A DNA stretch of 39,514 nucleotides from Mycobacterium persicum (GCF_002086675.1 NZ_MVIF01000050.1:1-39514); one strand, 5' to 3'. Counted from the stretch's first letter, positions 15,794 through 23,611 are shown. The notes: a model not told the origin generated them from the sequence alone. Numbers and translations are program-made.

Positions 15794-16231
15794 ATGAGTC
15801 CTTACTCCGCATCGGCAACGGGTCAGGAGGCGCATAGGATTTGGAACAGGCCCCACACTGAAGGTCCGTCGGTGGACTGGCCCGCGATTGACAGAACTGC
15901 GCGGCCACATTTTCCTTATGCCGCACAGCAGTCCGGTCAGTGGTGGGTGCTGCGACTTAACCACGGATTTCCGGTGCACGACCTGTACACCTTGTTCGTC
16001 GACGGCAGGCCCGTTGCCGACATCACGGCCAAACTCGATGACCGATCCCCATTGGTCGTCAGCGTGGCTGCCCTTAAGCCGTTCGATCAGGCGGCCGAGG
16101 AGCCGGTTCTTGATGTCGGTGCGGCCGCGGCGGTGGTCAGGACCGTCTCGCGCTACGCCAACTACGGCAGCGAATACGACGAACCCTGTGGCTGCTGCTC
16201 CGACAACTACGACGGCATGGCCCGCATCTAG
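15794..16231 (+). CDS. Hypothetical protein with C-terminal Cys cluster
   Basis: A 145-residue protein of a family I do not recognise by function. The start is uncertain: ATG 15794 gives a weakly biased N-terminus, while GTG 15872 starts at VDWPAIDRTARPHFPY, where the sequence becomes protein-like. Aromatic-rich strands (WWVLRLNHGFPVHDLYTLFVDGRPVADI) suggest a small beta-sheet protein. The C-terminus ends in YDEPCGCCSDNYDGM, with three cysteines in four residues, a possible metal or redox site. No signal peptide or membrane segment is evident. It is isolated from its neighbours by non-coding DNA. Confidence 0.65.
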   Translation: MSPYSASATGQEAHRIWNRPHTEGPSVDWPAIDRTARPHFPYAAQQSGQWWVLRLNHGFPVHDLYTLFVDGRPVADITAKLDDRSPLVVSVAALKPFDQAAEEPVLDVGAAAAVVRTVSRYANYGSEYDEPCGCCSDNYDGMARI

Positions 16232-16794
16232 TCGGGTTGCGCCAGAATGAGATTCACGCGCCGGATATCGCCCGAATCTTCTGAGAAAGATCTGATCACT
16301 CCCGAATCTGTCGAAATTGGCCTGCTTGGTTGGCTACGCGTCAAGTTGTGTGCGGCCGGAGTCTGCGGTCTGAGTACGGCCGGGCGCGGTGGCGTTCGAA
16401 CTGTGATCACTTACGCATTGGCCATCACCGGGCCGCCCTGATACCAAATGATCGGGGTCTGCCCCAGCGCTTGCGCCCTCAATCGACCACGGAGTGCGTT
16501 ATCTGGTCGTTAGCAACCTCTAGCGTCCTGCAGCCCACACTCTCGAAGGGCCTGGCGTCCAGCGCACCGTTCTTCGCAATTTTTTGCGGTCTCAAAAAGC
16601 TAGGAGATCAGCAGCCTTTCGGTGGGTGACTGTGCTCAATCGAGACGAGAACCAAGACGCACCACGGGGTGTCGGCGCTGACGACGATCGAAGCAATCCG
16701 CAATGTACGGTGCAACTAGTTCGCTGCTGATTGGCTATTTCGGAGGAGAGCCCGGGACTTCGCCCACGCCAATACGCAATGCACCATCGTGGGG
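16232..16794. other. 563-bp stretch without a supported gene
   Basis: Open frames here (for example a 64-codon frame at 16247) lack codon bias and recognisable sequence. Two copies of CCCGAATCT occur near 16270 and 16302. The right end holds one arm of an 11-bp inverted repeat (16749-16759). I see no RNA gene. It may be remnant DNA. Confidence 0.5.
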
Positions 16795-16816
16795 TCAGCT
16801 TCGGGAGTCCCGGGCT
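16749..16816. repeat. 11-bp inverted repeat around the end of a small membrane-protein gene
   Basis: AGCCCGGGACT (16749-16759) and AGTCCCGGGCT (16806-16816) are exact reverse complements separated by 46 nt. The right arm lies inside the last codons of the minus-strand gene 16795-17043, so the transcript could fold into a long-loop stem at its 3' end. A role as transcription end structure or element boundary is possible. Confidence 0.4.
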
Positions 16817-17043
16817 TTCTTGCCGACGAACACTGACAACCCGCCAATCATCGCTGCTGTGACCAAATAGGTGATGTCAGAGCCGGTAGGCCGGTGCAAA
16901 CACCAGTCGATGACGGTCATGGCACCCAAAGCGGTCAGCAGTAATGTCAACGTGATCCAGGCTCGCCGTGATCGTGCCGGGGCGGCGATGATCAAACCGA
17001 CCCCGGCTGCCGCGATAATCAGCGGTAGGTAGCGCATTTGCAC
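16795..17043 (-). CDS. Small membrane protein, three predicted TM segments
   Basis: An 82-residue protein with hydrophobic segments at about 5-21 (LPLIIAAAGVGLIIAAP), 29-47 (WITLTLLLTALGAMTVIDW) and 56-74 (DITYLVTAAMIGGLSVFVG). A basic SRR loop lies between the first two, and the tail KKARDSRS is charged. No family is recognised. The regular spacing of the hydrophobic segments supports a real gene. The start is uncertain: ATG 17043 and ATG 17037 are both in frame. It is a lone gene in a gene-poor stretch. Confidence 0.6.
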   Translation of the reverse strand: MQMRYLPLIIAAAGVGLIIAAPARSRRAWITLTLLLTALGAMTVIDWCLHRPTGSDITYLVTAAMIGGLSVFVGKKARDSRS

Positions 17044-17249
17044 TGTTGTGGAAGCGGGTGCGCTTTTCGGGTACCCCTAGCTGACCAAAAGACCTGCAAT
17101 TCATCCGATCCCACGCGGGCGAGTCTAAATCGAGGCCACCCGGAGGGCTACTCAGACCGCTTCAAGACCGACGAAGGTTAGGACACCACCTCTTGGGGCC
17201 AGAGGCAGGGCCCGACCATTCCGAACCGCCAGATCTGAGACGTGCACGG

Positions 17250-17837
17250 TCAGAACGCCTGATGCCCGGGCGGGGTGGCGTCTTCATCGATACGTACTCG
17301 CCGTGTCCGGCCTCTCAGCTTCGAGTCGTTCAGGAAACTGTCGATGAGCCGAACCGGTCCACCGATGCAGGTCCAATCGTCGTCCCAGAGGGTGGATATC
17401 AGCCAGGATCGATCCGCCGGGAAGATCAGGTCCGGTAGGCGGGTAGACCGTGGTGACCATGAGTCGGCGCCGCGCCAGCTGGCGGCCTGCTCCGGTCCGG
17501 CCTTCAGAAGCACATACGGCCAATCTGCATACATGCGCACCCTCGGAGCGTCGGGAAAGACGACGTCGGAGCAGCCGGTATCGAGGTACCCAAGCCACCA
17601 CGGCTGGGCGGACGACTGCCTGCTGAGCAACGCGACCACGGCCCGCTCGTGCGCGAATTGCTCTTCCGGGGTTTCTGCCAGTACCACGGTGGCGTAGTCG
17701 TCGAACACCGGCGGGATCGCCGAGGTGATGCTGAGGCCGATGGACGTGGCTGCGTCAATCCACGCGACGTCCGCAGGCGTGCCGAGCAGCCAGCTCCGGT
17801 CGTCTCGGATGACGCGACTCACCGCACTGACCAACAC
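17250..17837 (-). CDS. Hypothetical protein, 195 residues
   Basis: A soluble protein of no known function. Features: N-terminal segment VSRVIRDDRSWLLGTPADVAW, acidic helix ETPEEQFAHERAVVALLSRQ, Trp-rich QPWWLGYLD with a nearby Cys, and LPDLIFPADRSWLISTLWDDDWTCIGG in the C-terminal third, which looks like the recurring core of a small mycobacterial family. No signal peptide or TM segment. The start is a GTG at 17837; internal starts cannot be excluded. It stands alone on the minus strand, divergent from the thiolase operon, with 193 bp of shared upstream DNA. Confidence 0.65.
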   Translation of the reverse strand: MLVSAVSRVIRDDRSWLLGTPADVAWIDAATSIGLSITSAIPPVFDDYATVVLAETPEEQFAHERAVVALLSRQSSAQPWWLGYLDTGCSDVVFPDAPRVRMYADWPYVLLKAGPEQAASWRGADSWSPRSTRLPDLIFPADRSWLISTLWDDDWTCIGGPVRLIDSFLNDSKLRGRTRRVRIDEDATPPGHQAF

Positions 17838-17979
17838 CGATAACGCGCTCGCACCACATCATCATCGCCTCATCGTGGGGGATTTCGCCGGCCACAACGC
17901 GGCGACACAAAGACCGATCGCCCCCGGCGTCAAGGCGGCAACCTAGCCTGGAGTCCGACCCCCGCCCCCGCCCGCTGAT

Positions 17980-17998
17980 TACATTGGTTAACAATGTA
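17980..17998. promoter_or_regulatory. Operator-like inverted repeat upstream of the thiolase operon
   Basis: TACATTG-GTTAA-CAATGTA, perfect 7-bp arms with a 5-nt centre, ends 32 nt before the thiolase ATG. The 19-bp span is typical of TetR/FadR-like repressor sites. It stands out as A/T-rich in GC-rich DNA. No regulator gene lies next to it. Confidence 0.5.
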
Positions 17999-18030
17999 CT
18001 CAATATCACGCTGTCAAAGGAGACATAGTC

Positions 18031-19179
18031 ATGGCTGAAGCCGTCATCGTCGAGGCGCTACGTTCACCGATCGGCAAGCGCAACGGCGGGCTGTCCGGGG
18101 TGCACCCGGCCGAGCTGTCCGCGCAGGTCCTCAACGGTCTGGTGCACAAGGCCGGCATCGACCCCGAGCTCGTCGACGACGTCATCTGGGGCTGCGTCAT
18201 GCAGGCCGGCGAGCAGGCCCTCGACATCGCCCGCACCTCGCTGCTGGCCGCCGGCTGGCCCGAGACGGTCCCCGGGGTGACCGTGGATCGCCAGTGCGGG
18301 TCAAGCCAGCAGTCGGTGCACTTCGCGGCAGCCGGGGTCGCGGCCGGCCACTACGACGTCGTCGTCGCCGGCGGGGTGGAGTCGATGTCACGCACCCCGA
18401 TGGGGTCGTCGCTGGCCAACGGCGGGCGGCCCTATCCCAAGTCCTTTCTGGACCGCTACGAAGGCAAGATCCCCAACCAGGGCATTGGTGCGGAGATGAT
18501 CGCCGAGCGGTGGGGCCTCGACCGCCTCGCGCTCGACGAATTCTCCCTCGGATCGCACGAAAAGGCCGCAGCCGCACAGGATTCCGGTGCCTTCGATGAC
18601 CAGATCGTCGGCATCAAGGACCAGGACGGCAATACCGTGCTCAAAGACGAAGGCATCCGCCGCGGCACTCCGATGGAGAAGATGGCGTCGCTGAAGCCGG
18701 CGTTCAAGGAAGACGGCGTGATCCATGCCGGCAACTCCTCGCAGATCTCCGACGGCTCGGCCGCGCTGCTGTTCATGTCCGCGGAGAAGGCGAAGTCGTT
18801 GGGGCGCAAGCCGATCGCCAAGGTGCACACCGTGGCGCTAGCTGGGGCCGACCCGGTGATCATGCTGACCGCGCCCATCCCGGCCACCCAGAAGGTGCTC
18901 AAGCGCTCCGGTCTGTCCATCGGCGACATCGGCGCATACGAGGTCAACGAGGCGTTCGCCCCCGTGCCGCTGGCCTGGCTGCGCGACATCGGCGCCGACG
19001 AGAAGAAGCTCAACCCCAACGGCGGCGCCATCGCACTCGGCCACCCGCTCGGCGGGTCGGGCGCGCGTCTGATGACCACCCTGCTTTACCACATGCGCGA
19101 CAAGGGAATTCGTTACGGCCTGCAGACGATGTGCGAGGGCGGCGGTCAGGCCAACGCCACCATCCTGGAGCTGCTGTGA
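18031..19179 (+). CDS. Acetyl-CoA acyltransferase (thiolase), FadA6-like
   Basis: A 382-residue thiolase that cleaves 3-ketoacyl-CoA with CoA. Catalytic residues: Cys89 in VTVDRQCGSSQQ, His338 in GGAIALGHPLGGSG and Cys368 in TMCEGGGQAN; GEQ and NEAFAPVPLAWL are also in place. It resembles the mycobacterial FadA3/FadA6 type of thiolase. ATG 18031 follows AAAGGAGA (18016-18023) by 7 nt. It overlaps the next gene, an enoyl-CoA hydratase, as GTGA, forming a two-gene beta-oxidation operon. By gene order this corresponds to Rv1135A of M. tuberculosis, which I remember as only a fragment there; here the enzyme looks complete. Confidence 0.93.
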   Translation: MAEAVIVEALRSPIGKRNGGLSGVHPAELSAQVLNGLVHKAGIDPELVDDVIWGCVMQAGEQALDIARTSLLAAGWPETVPGVTVDRQCGSSQQSVHFAAAGVAAGHYDVVVAGGVESMSRTPMGSSLANGGRPYPKSFLDRYEGKIPNQGIGAEMIAERWGLDRLALDEFSLGSHEKAAAAQDSGAFDDQIVGIKDQDGNTVLKDEGIRRGTPMEKMASLKPAFKEDGVIHAGNSSQISDGSAALLFMSAEKAKSLGRKPIAKVHTVALAGADPVIMLTAPIPATQKVLKRSGLSIGDIGAYEVNEAFAPVPLAWLRDIGADEKKLNPNGGAIALGHPLGGSGARLMTTLLYHMRDKGIRYGLQTMCEGGGQANATILELL

Positions 19180-19976
19180 CCCAAGCCGATGGCCAGCCGG
19201 GGGCGCTGGTCGAGCGCCGCCGCAATGTCATGGTCATCACGATCAACCGGCCCGAGGCCCGCAACGCGGTCAACGGCGCTGTCAGCGGCGCCGTCGGGGA
19301 TGCCCTGGACGAAGCCCAGCGCGACCCCGACGTGCGGGCGGTGGTGATCACCGGCGCCGGCGACACGTCGTTCTGCGCCGGCGCTGACCTCAAGGCGATC
19401 GCCCGCCGGGAGAACATCTACCACCCCGACCACGCGGATTGGGGCTTCGCCGGTTACGTGCACCATTTCATCGACAAGCCCACCATCGCCGCGGTCAACG
19501 GCACCGCCCTGGGCGGCGGCACCGAACTGGCGCTGGCCAGCGACCTGGTGGTGGCTCACGAACGGGCCAAGTTCGGGTTGCCGGAGGTCAAGCGCGGGCT
19601 GATCGCCGCTGCCGGTGGCGTCTTCCGGATCGTGAACCAGCTGCCCCGCAAATTGGCGATGGAACTGCTGTTGACCGGCGAGCCGATCACCGCGGCCGAC
19701 GCCTACGACTGGGGCCTGATCAACCAGGTGGTCAGGGAGGGTTCGGTGTTGGACGCCGCGTTGACCCTGGCCGCTCGGGTCACCGTCAACGCGCCGCTGT
19801 CGGTGCAGGCCAGCAAGCGCATCGCCTACGGGGTCGACGACGGCGTCATCACCGACGAAGAAGCGGGCTGGCAACGCACCATGCGTGAGATGAGTTCGCT
19901 GATCCGATCCGAGGATGCCAAGGAAGGGCCGTTGGCGTTCGCCGAGAAGCGGGAGCCGATCTGGAAGGCGCGTTAG
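19176..19976 (+). CDS. Enoyl-CoA hydratase/isomerase (crotonase family)
   Basis: A 266-residue crotonase: N-terminal VMVITINRPEARNAVN, oxyanion-hole segment SFCAGADLKAIARRE near residue 70, second oxyanion-hole GTALGGGTELALASDLVVA near 110, and a C-terminal helix ending DAKEGPLAFAEKREP. It would hydrate an enoyl-CoA. GTG 19176 overlaps the thiolase stop (GTGA). The stop codon overlaps the stop of the convergent FAD-dependent gene by 4 nt. By position it matches Rv1136. Substrate chain type is not deducible, but the FadA6-like thiolase partner is compatible with sterol or branched acyl chains. Confidence 0.92.
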   Translation: MTQADGQPGALVERRRNVMVITINRPEARNAVNGAVSGAVGDALDEAQRDPDVRAVVITGAGDTSFCAGADLKAIARRENIYHPDHADWGFAGYVHHFIDKPTIAAVNGTALGGGTELALASDLVVAHERAKFGLPEVKRGLIAAAGGVFRIVNQLPRKLAMELLLTGEPITAADAYDWGLINQVVREGSVLDAALTLAARVTVNAPLSVQASKRIAYGVDDGVITDEEAGWQRTMREMSSLIRSEDAKEGPLAFAEKREPIWKAR

Positions 19977-19982
19977 CGCGCC
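19967..19982. terminator. GC hairpin over two overlapping stop codons
   Basis: GGCGCG-TTAG-CGCGCC, perfect 6-bp arms. The 4-nt loop is exactly the overlap of the hydratase stop (TAG, plus) and the FAD-oxidase stop (TAA, minus). The symmetric position suggests a bidirectional end signal, though it is short and lacks U-tracts. Confidence 0.4.
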
Positions 19983-20986
19983 AGGGTGTTAACCGCCCAC
20001 CGGAAAACCGAGGGCAGCACCGCACCCGCCGGCACGATGGCCCGTCGCACCGGGTAAGACGTACTGGCCAGCACCAAACCCCGGGTGAGCCACCGGTAGT
20101 TGCGGGTAACCCGGTGCCAGGCAGCCTCATACGAGGCGGGTGCGTCGTCGACGATGGCCTGCACGGCCGCGGCCGCCTGCTTGACGGCAAGGCTGATGCC
20201 CTCACCGGTCAGGGCGTCTTCGTAGCCGGCCGCGTCGCCCACCAACAGCACCCGCCCGGCGACGCGGCGGGACACCACCTGCCGCAGCGGGCCGGAGCCG
20301 CGCGCTCGCCCGGGTTCGGCGTCGCGCAAATGCTGGGAAAGCCAGGGAAACCACGAAAGTTCGGGACGTCGACGGGACAGGATCGCCACGCCCACCAGGT
20401 CCGGTTCCACCGGCGTCACGTACGCCTCACCCCAGCGCGACCAGTGCACTTCGACGAACTCCGACCACGCCGGCACCCGGTAATGCCGGCGCACCCCGTA
20501 GCGCCGTGGGTTACCCGCCGTCGCGGTGATTCCCACCGCCCGCCGCACTCCCGAATGCAATCCATCGGCCGCCACCAGCCACCGCGCGCGCACACCGCCG
20601 GCCGTCACACCGTGGGCGTCCTGCGACACACCGGTCACTCGGGTCCGAATCCATTCGGTGTCTTGTTCTTTGGCCCGCGCCGCCAACGCCGCGTGCAACG
20701 TGGTGCGCCGCACGCCGCGGCCCGGACCGCTGCGAAACCGCGCCTCGGCGCGGCGATTTTCGCTGACGTAGGCGATGCCGTGAAACGGCATGCCGGCCGG
20801 GTCGACGTCGAGCGCGATGAGTTCGGCCAGACCGCCGGGCATCAGCCCCTCGCCGCAGGCCTTGTCGATCGGGCTCTCCCGCGGATCAGCGACGATGACC
20901 GAAAGTCCGTGCCTGCGTGCGTGTAACGCCGTGGCCAGACCTCCCGGTCCGCCGCCGACGATCAGCAGGTCGGTGTCGTAGGTCAT
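19973..20986 (-). CDS. FAD-dependent oxidase, SrsC / geranylgeranyl-reductase-like
   Basis: A 337-residue flavoprotein with N-terminal dinucleotide fold VGGGPGG (about residues 9-15), the DPRESPIDKACGEGLMPGG segment typical of this family, and the second FAD motif VLLVGDAAGYEDALTGEGIS near residue 265. It is the last gene of the type III PKS / methyltransferase / flavoprotein set. In the Streptomyces srsABC cluster the flavoprotein hydroxylates the methylated alkylresorcinol ring, giving a quinone, and I infer the same role here. ATG 20986 shares ATGA with the methyltransferase stop. The length agrees with my memory of Rv1138c (338 codons). Confidence 0.87.
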   Translation of the reverse strand: MTYDTDLLIVGGGPGGLATALHARRHGLSVIVADPRESPIDKACGEGLMPGGLAELIALDVDPAGMPFHGIAYVSENRRAEARFRSGPGRGVRRTTLHAALAARAKEQDTEWIRTRVTGVSQDAHGVTAGGVRARWLVAADGLHSGVRRAVGITATAGNPRRYGVRRHYRVPAWSEFVEVHWSRWGEAYVTPVEPDLVGVAILSRRRPELSWFPWLSQHLRDAEPGRARGSGPLRQVVSRRVAGRVLLVGDAAGYEDALTGEGISLAVKQAAAAVQAIVDDAPASYEAAWHRVTRNYRWLTRGLVLASTSYPVRRAIVPAGAVLPSVFRWAVNTLAR

Positions 20987-21483
20987 GAATAGCCCAAAAC
21001 GGAGTTCTCCACCCGCAGGCGCACCGTCAACAACATGGCGTTGGCCACGGTGAAACTCAGCGCGGTCAGCCATGCGGTGTGCACCATCGGCAGCGCGAAC
21101 CCTTCGGCCACCACTGCAACATAGTTTGGGTGGTGCATCAGCCGGTAGGGGCCCCGCCGCACCAACGGCTCGTGCGGCAACACGATGACCCTGGTGTTCC
21201 AGCGTCGTCCCAGCGACCTGACGCACCACCAGCGCAGGCCCTGACTCAACACCAGCACAGCGACCATCGGCCACCCCAGCCACGGGATGAACGGCCGGTG
21301 CAAAGCCCAGGGTTCGACGAGGCAGCCGAGCAGCAGCGCGGTGTGCAGAATGACCATCACCACGTAGTGGGGACGACCAAACTCCTTGCCGCCCTGGGCA
21401 AAAGACCAGCGCGCGTTGCGCCGGGCCACGATCAGCTCGGCCAGTCGTTCCACGCCGACGGCCAGGATCAGCAGGTAATACAT
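20983..21483 (-). CDS. ICMT-family methyltransferase (SrsB-like), membrane protein
   Basis: A 166-residue integral membrane methyltransferase of the isoprenylcysteine carboxyl methyltransferase family. Hydrophobic segments lie near 2-14, 42-58 and 68-84 and in the C-terminal third. The SAM-binding motif RRGPYRLMHHPNYVAVV is near residue 109-125, just after VLPHEPLV. In srsABC-type clusters this enzyme O-methylates the phenolic lipid made by the type III PKS. Start ATG 21483 lies 3 nt after the PKS stop. By length (166) and neighbours it matches Rv1139c. Confidence 0.87.
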   Translation of the reverse strand: MYYLLILAVGVERLAELIVARRNARWSFAQGGKEFGRPHYVVMVILHTALLLGCLVEPWALHRPFIPWLGWPMVAVLVLSQGLRWWCVRSLGRRWNTRVIVLPHEPLVRRGPYRLMHHPNYVAVVAEGFALPMVHTAWLTALSFTVANAMLLTVRLRVENSVLGYS

Positions 21484-21486
21484 CGC

Positions 21487-22605
21487 CTACCAGCCGAGCA
21501 GTACGAATTCGGAAGAAAAACCCGGGCCCATGGCGATCATGATCCCAAACGATCCCGGTGGCGGCGGATCGGCCATGGTGGCCCGAAGCACGTCCAGCAC
21601 CGACACCGACGAGAGGTTGCCATTGTCGCGCAATGAGTCTCGGGTGCGATCCAGGGCGTGAACGGGTAGCTCGAGCGCATTCTCGACGGCGTCGATGACC
21701 TTGGGCCCGGCCGCGTGCAGCACCCATGTCGACACGTCGGCGGTGGTCAGCCCATGGTCGCCCAGGAAATTGCGGATATCGTCGGCCACGTATTTCTCTA
21801 CGACGGTCGCCACCTCGACCGACAACACGATCCGGAACCCGTCACTACCGATCTCCCAGCCCAGTACGTCCTCGGTGTCGGGATAGGTGCGGCTGCGGCT
21901 GGCCAGTAGCCTGGGCCCGGCCCGCAATCCGGTAGCCAGCTCGGCCCCGGTCGCGATAACCGCGGCGGCGCCGTCACCGAACAGGCTGGACGCGACGAGG
22001 TTGGCCACCGAGTGGTCGTCACGCTGAACGGTCAGCGAGCACAGTTCCACCGCCAGCAGCGCTGCGACCTGGTTGGGGAAGCCCCGCAGATAGTCATGCA
22101 CGCGCGCCACCCCGGCGGCGCCGGCCACGCAGCCCAGTCCGAATAGCGGAATGCGTTTGACGTCCTGGCGCAGCCCCACGCGGGTGGCCAGGCGCGCTTC
22201 CAGGGTCGGCACGGCCAGCCCGGTTACCGTGGTCGAAAAGATGACATCGACATCCGCGGGCTTGACCCTGGCGTCATCGAGCGCCGCCAGCAGGGCCTGC
22301 TCACCCAGGTCGAGGGCGACGCCTACCCAGGCGTCGTTTGCTTCGGTGAAGCCGCTCAGATGGCCGTAGCGAGACAACGGCAGCGCGGTATGGCGTGTGG
22401 TGACCCCGCTGCTGCTGGCGAACCGGCGAAACTCGGGGCCGGCAAAGGTCGTCAGCGCACCGATGGTTTCGTCCTGGCTGTACCGGTGCTGTGGGAATGT
22501 CACCGCCACTCCGGCTACCGAAGGACTCGTTGTCGTCGATGTCCGATCGGCCGCCGGTGGCTGCGTACCGAGGCACGCCGGCCTACCCCCTATGAATGTA
22601 TTCAT
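21487..22605 (-). CDS. Type III polyketide synthase (chalcone-synthase family)
   Basis: A 372-residue type III PKS from ATG 22605; a GTG at 22617 in the same frame would add four residues. Catalytic triad: Cys159 in FGLGCVAGAAG, His in WVLHAAGPK, Asn in DNGNLSSVSVL; C-terminal GPGFSSEFVLL is the family end motif. These enzymes extend a fatty acyl-CoA starter with malonyl-CoA and cyclise it to alkylresorcinols or pyrones. Followed by ICMT and FAD genes, it completes an SrsABC-like set; in mycobacteria such products have been described as polyketide quinones acting as electron carriers. From memory, M. tuberculosis keeps the two tailoring genes (Rv1138c, Rv1139c) but not a PKS at this site. An inverted repeat overlaps the start codon. 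Confidence 0.92.
   Translation of the reverse strand: MNTFIGGRPACLGTQPPAADRTSTTTSPSVAGVAVTFPQHRYSQDETIGALTTFAGPEFRRFASSSGVTTRHTALPLSRYGHLSGFTEANDAWVGVALDLGEQALLAALDDARVKPADVDVIFSTTVTGLAVPTLEARLATRVGLRQDVKRIPLFGLGCVAGAAGVARVHDYLRGFPNQVAALLAVELCSLTVQRDDHSVANLVASSLFGDGAAAVIATGAELATGLRAGPRLLASRSRTYPDTEDVLGWEIGSDGFRIVLSVEVATVVEKYVADDIRNFLGDHGLTTADVSTWVLHAAGPKVIDAVENALELPVHALDRTRDSLRDNGNLSSVSVLDVLRATMADPPPPGSFGIMIAMGPGFSSEFVLLGW
22592..22605. promoter_or_regulatory. Inverted repeat ATGAAT-GT-ATTCAT at the PKS start
   Basis: Perfect 6-bp arms with 2-nt centre; the right arm contains the PKS start codon (complement of 22603-22605). It may be an operator or simply reflect the coding of Met-Asn-Thr-Phe-Ile. 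Only a weak case for function. Confidence 0.3.
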
Positions 22606-22664
22606 GTGGGGAGTCACGTCGTCGCCACCGGATCGGTTCAGAGTTCGCGAAATAACCCTGACGC

Positions 22665-22670
22665 TACGAT
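22665..22670 (+). promoter_or_regulatory. -10 box TACGAT, leaderless start of 22677 gene
   Basis: TANNNT box with 6 nt before ATG 22677 and no RBS; the spacing is that of mycobacterial leaderless transcripts. Confidence 0.5.
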
Positions 22671-22676
22671 CCCCGG

Positions 22677-23573
22677 ATGGCCGACCACGAGCCGGGTGAC
22701 GGGTACCAATCGGGTGAGATCGACGACATGCCCGACGCAGGGGAGCAGGAATCGACCCCGGTGCGGCGGGTTGCCGGTTGGCAACGGGCGTTGCGATGGG
22801 CGGCCTGGCTAACCTTGCTGGGCCTGGCGATCGCCAACTCCGACCGCGAATCCTTCGGTCCGCTGGAGTTGTTAGCGCTAGCTGCGGCGATCGGCATCAG
22901 CGTCTGGTGCCTGGCCAAGCCGCTGGGAGGGCCACTGGTGGCGATGGACGAAGCGGCCGACGTGCACGGGACTTTTGTTTCCCGGACGAACTGGGGGTTG
23001 CTGTTGATCGGTGTGGCCCTCACGCTTGGTGGCATCGGCGCCACCGGCGCCATCGTCTACGACCTGTCCGCAGGTCGCGCGACCGTCCATGACGTGCTGG
23101 CCGACATGGGGACCTTTGTTGTGGGCTGGACGTCCGAGGCGCTCAGCGGCTGGTCCTATGACGCCCACCTGGAACGTACCCATGCCTACGCCCTGTTCGT
23201 CCTGGTCGTGCCGGGTCTCCTGCTCCTGCGGTGGAATCTCGTTCCGCTCGTCAAACGGGGACACGAGTTCCGGGTGGAACCCGATGCTGTGATTTGGGTC
23301 CGCGGCCCGCGCGGGTGGGGCCAGCTGCTCGAATATAACTATGCGTCCGTCACCGCCGATGGAACGACGATCCGGTTCACCCCTTCCGGTGACGCGACAC
23401 CGGCCGTCATCCTTCCGCAGGCCCGCGTGTCCTGCCGCGAGACCGGTACAAGGTTGCGTAGTCAGGTGAGCGCAGAGCTGTTCCAGCAACGGCTGGCCCG
23501 CCACGGCTTCACCATCGAAGTGATCGACGCGAAACGCGGCAGCTTCCGCGGCCGTCGCGGTTTAGGCGCTTGA
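22677..23573 (+). CDS. Conserved membrane protein (Rv1140-like)
   Basis: A 298-residue protein. An acidic, disordered N-terminus (residues 1-35) is followed by hydrophobic segments at about 38-53, 62-80, 105-130 and 175-190. A soluble C-terminal domain from about 195 (HEFRVEPDAVIWVRGPRGWGQLLEYNYASVTADGTTIRF) looks like a PH-like or small beta domain. Function unknown; position next to the PKS operon matches Rv1140, an integral membrane protein of similar size. It diverges from the type III PKS gene, sharing about 70 bp of upstream DNA, so a link to phenolic-lipid export or use is conceivable but unproven. The start is leaderless-like. Confidence 0.78.
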   Translation: MADHEPGDGYQSGEIDDMPDAGEQESTPVRRVAGWQRALRWAAWLTLLGLAIANSDRESFGPLELLALAAAIGISVWCLAKPLGGPLVAMDEAADVHGTFVSRTNWGLLLIGVALTLGGIGATGAIVYDLSAGRATVHDVLADMGTFVVGWTSEALSGWSYDAHLERTHAYALFVLVVPGLLLLRWNLVPLVKRGHEFRVEPDAVIWVRGPRGWGQLLEYNYASVTADGTTIRFTPSGDATPAVILPQARVSCRETGTRLRSQVSAELFQQRLARHGFTIEVIDAKRGSFRGRRGLGA

Positions 23574-23605
23574 CGACCGTTCCGGTGCCGACGCCGTTGC
23601 GCGGC

Positions 23606-23611
23606 TAGCTT
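23606..23611 (+). promoter_or_regulatory. -10 box TAGCTT, leaderless start of 23619 gene
   Basis: TANNNT box with 7 nt before ATG 23619; no RBS is visible, which supports this start over an in-frame TTG at 23610. Confidence 0.45.

Noticed and set aside
16247..16441. 64-codon plus-strand frame
   Set aside because: No codon bias, RBS, leaderless box or recognisable sequence.
21487..22605. Assigning the type III PKS to pks10, pks11 or pks18
   Set aside because: Gene context (ICMT and FAD partners at the Rv1138c site) differs from those loci, and I cannot align the sequences here.
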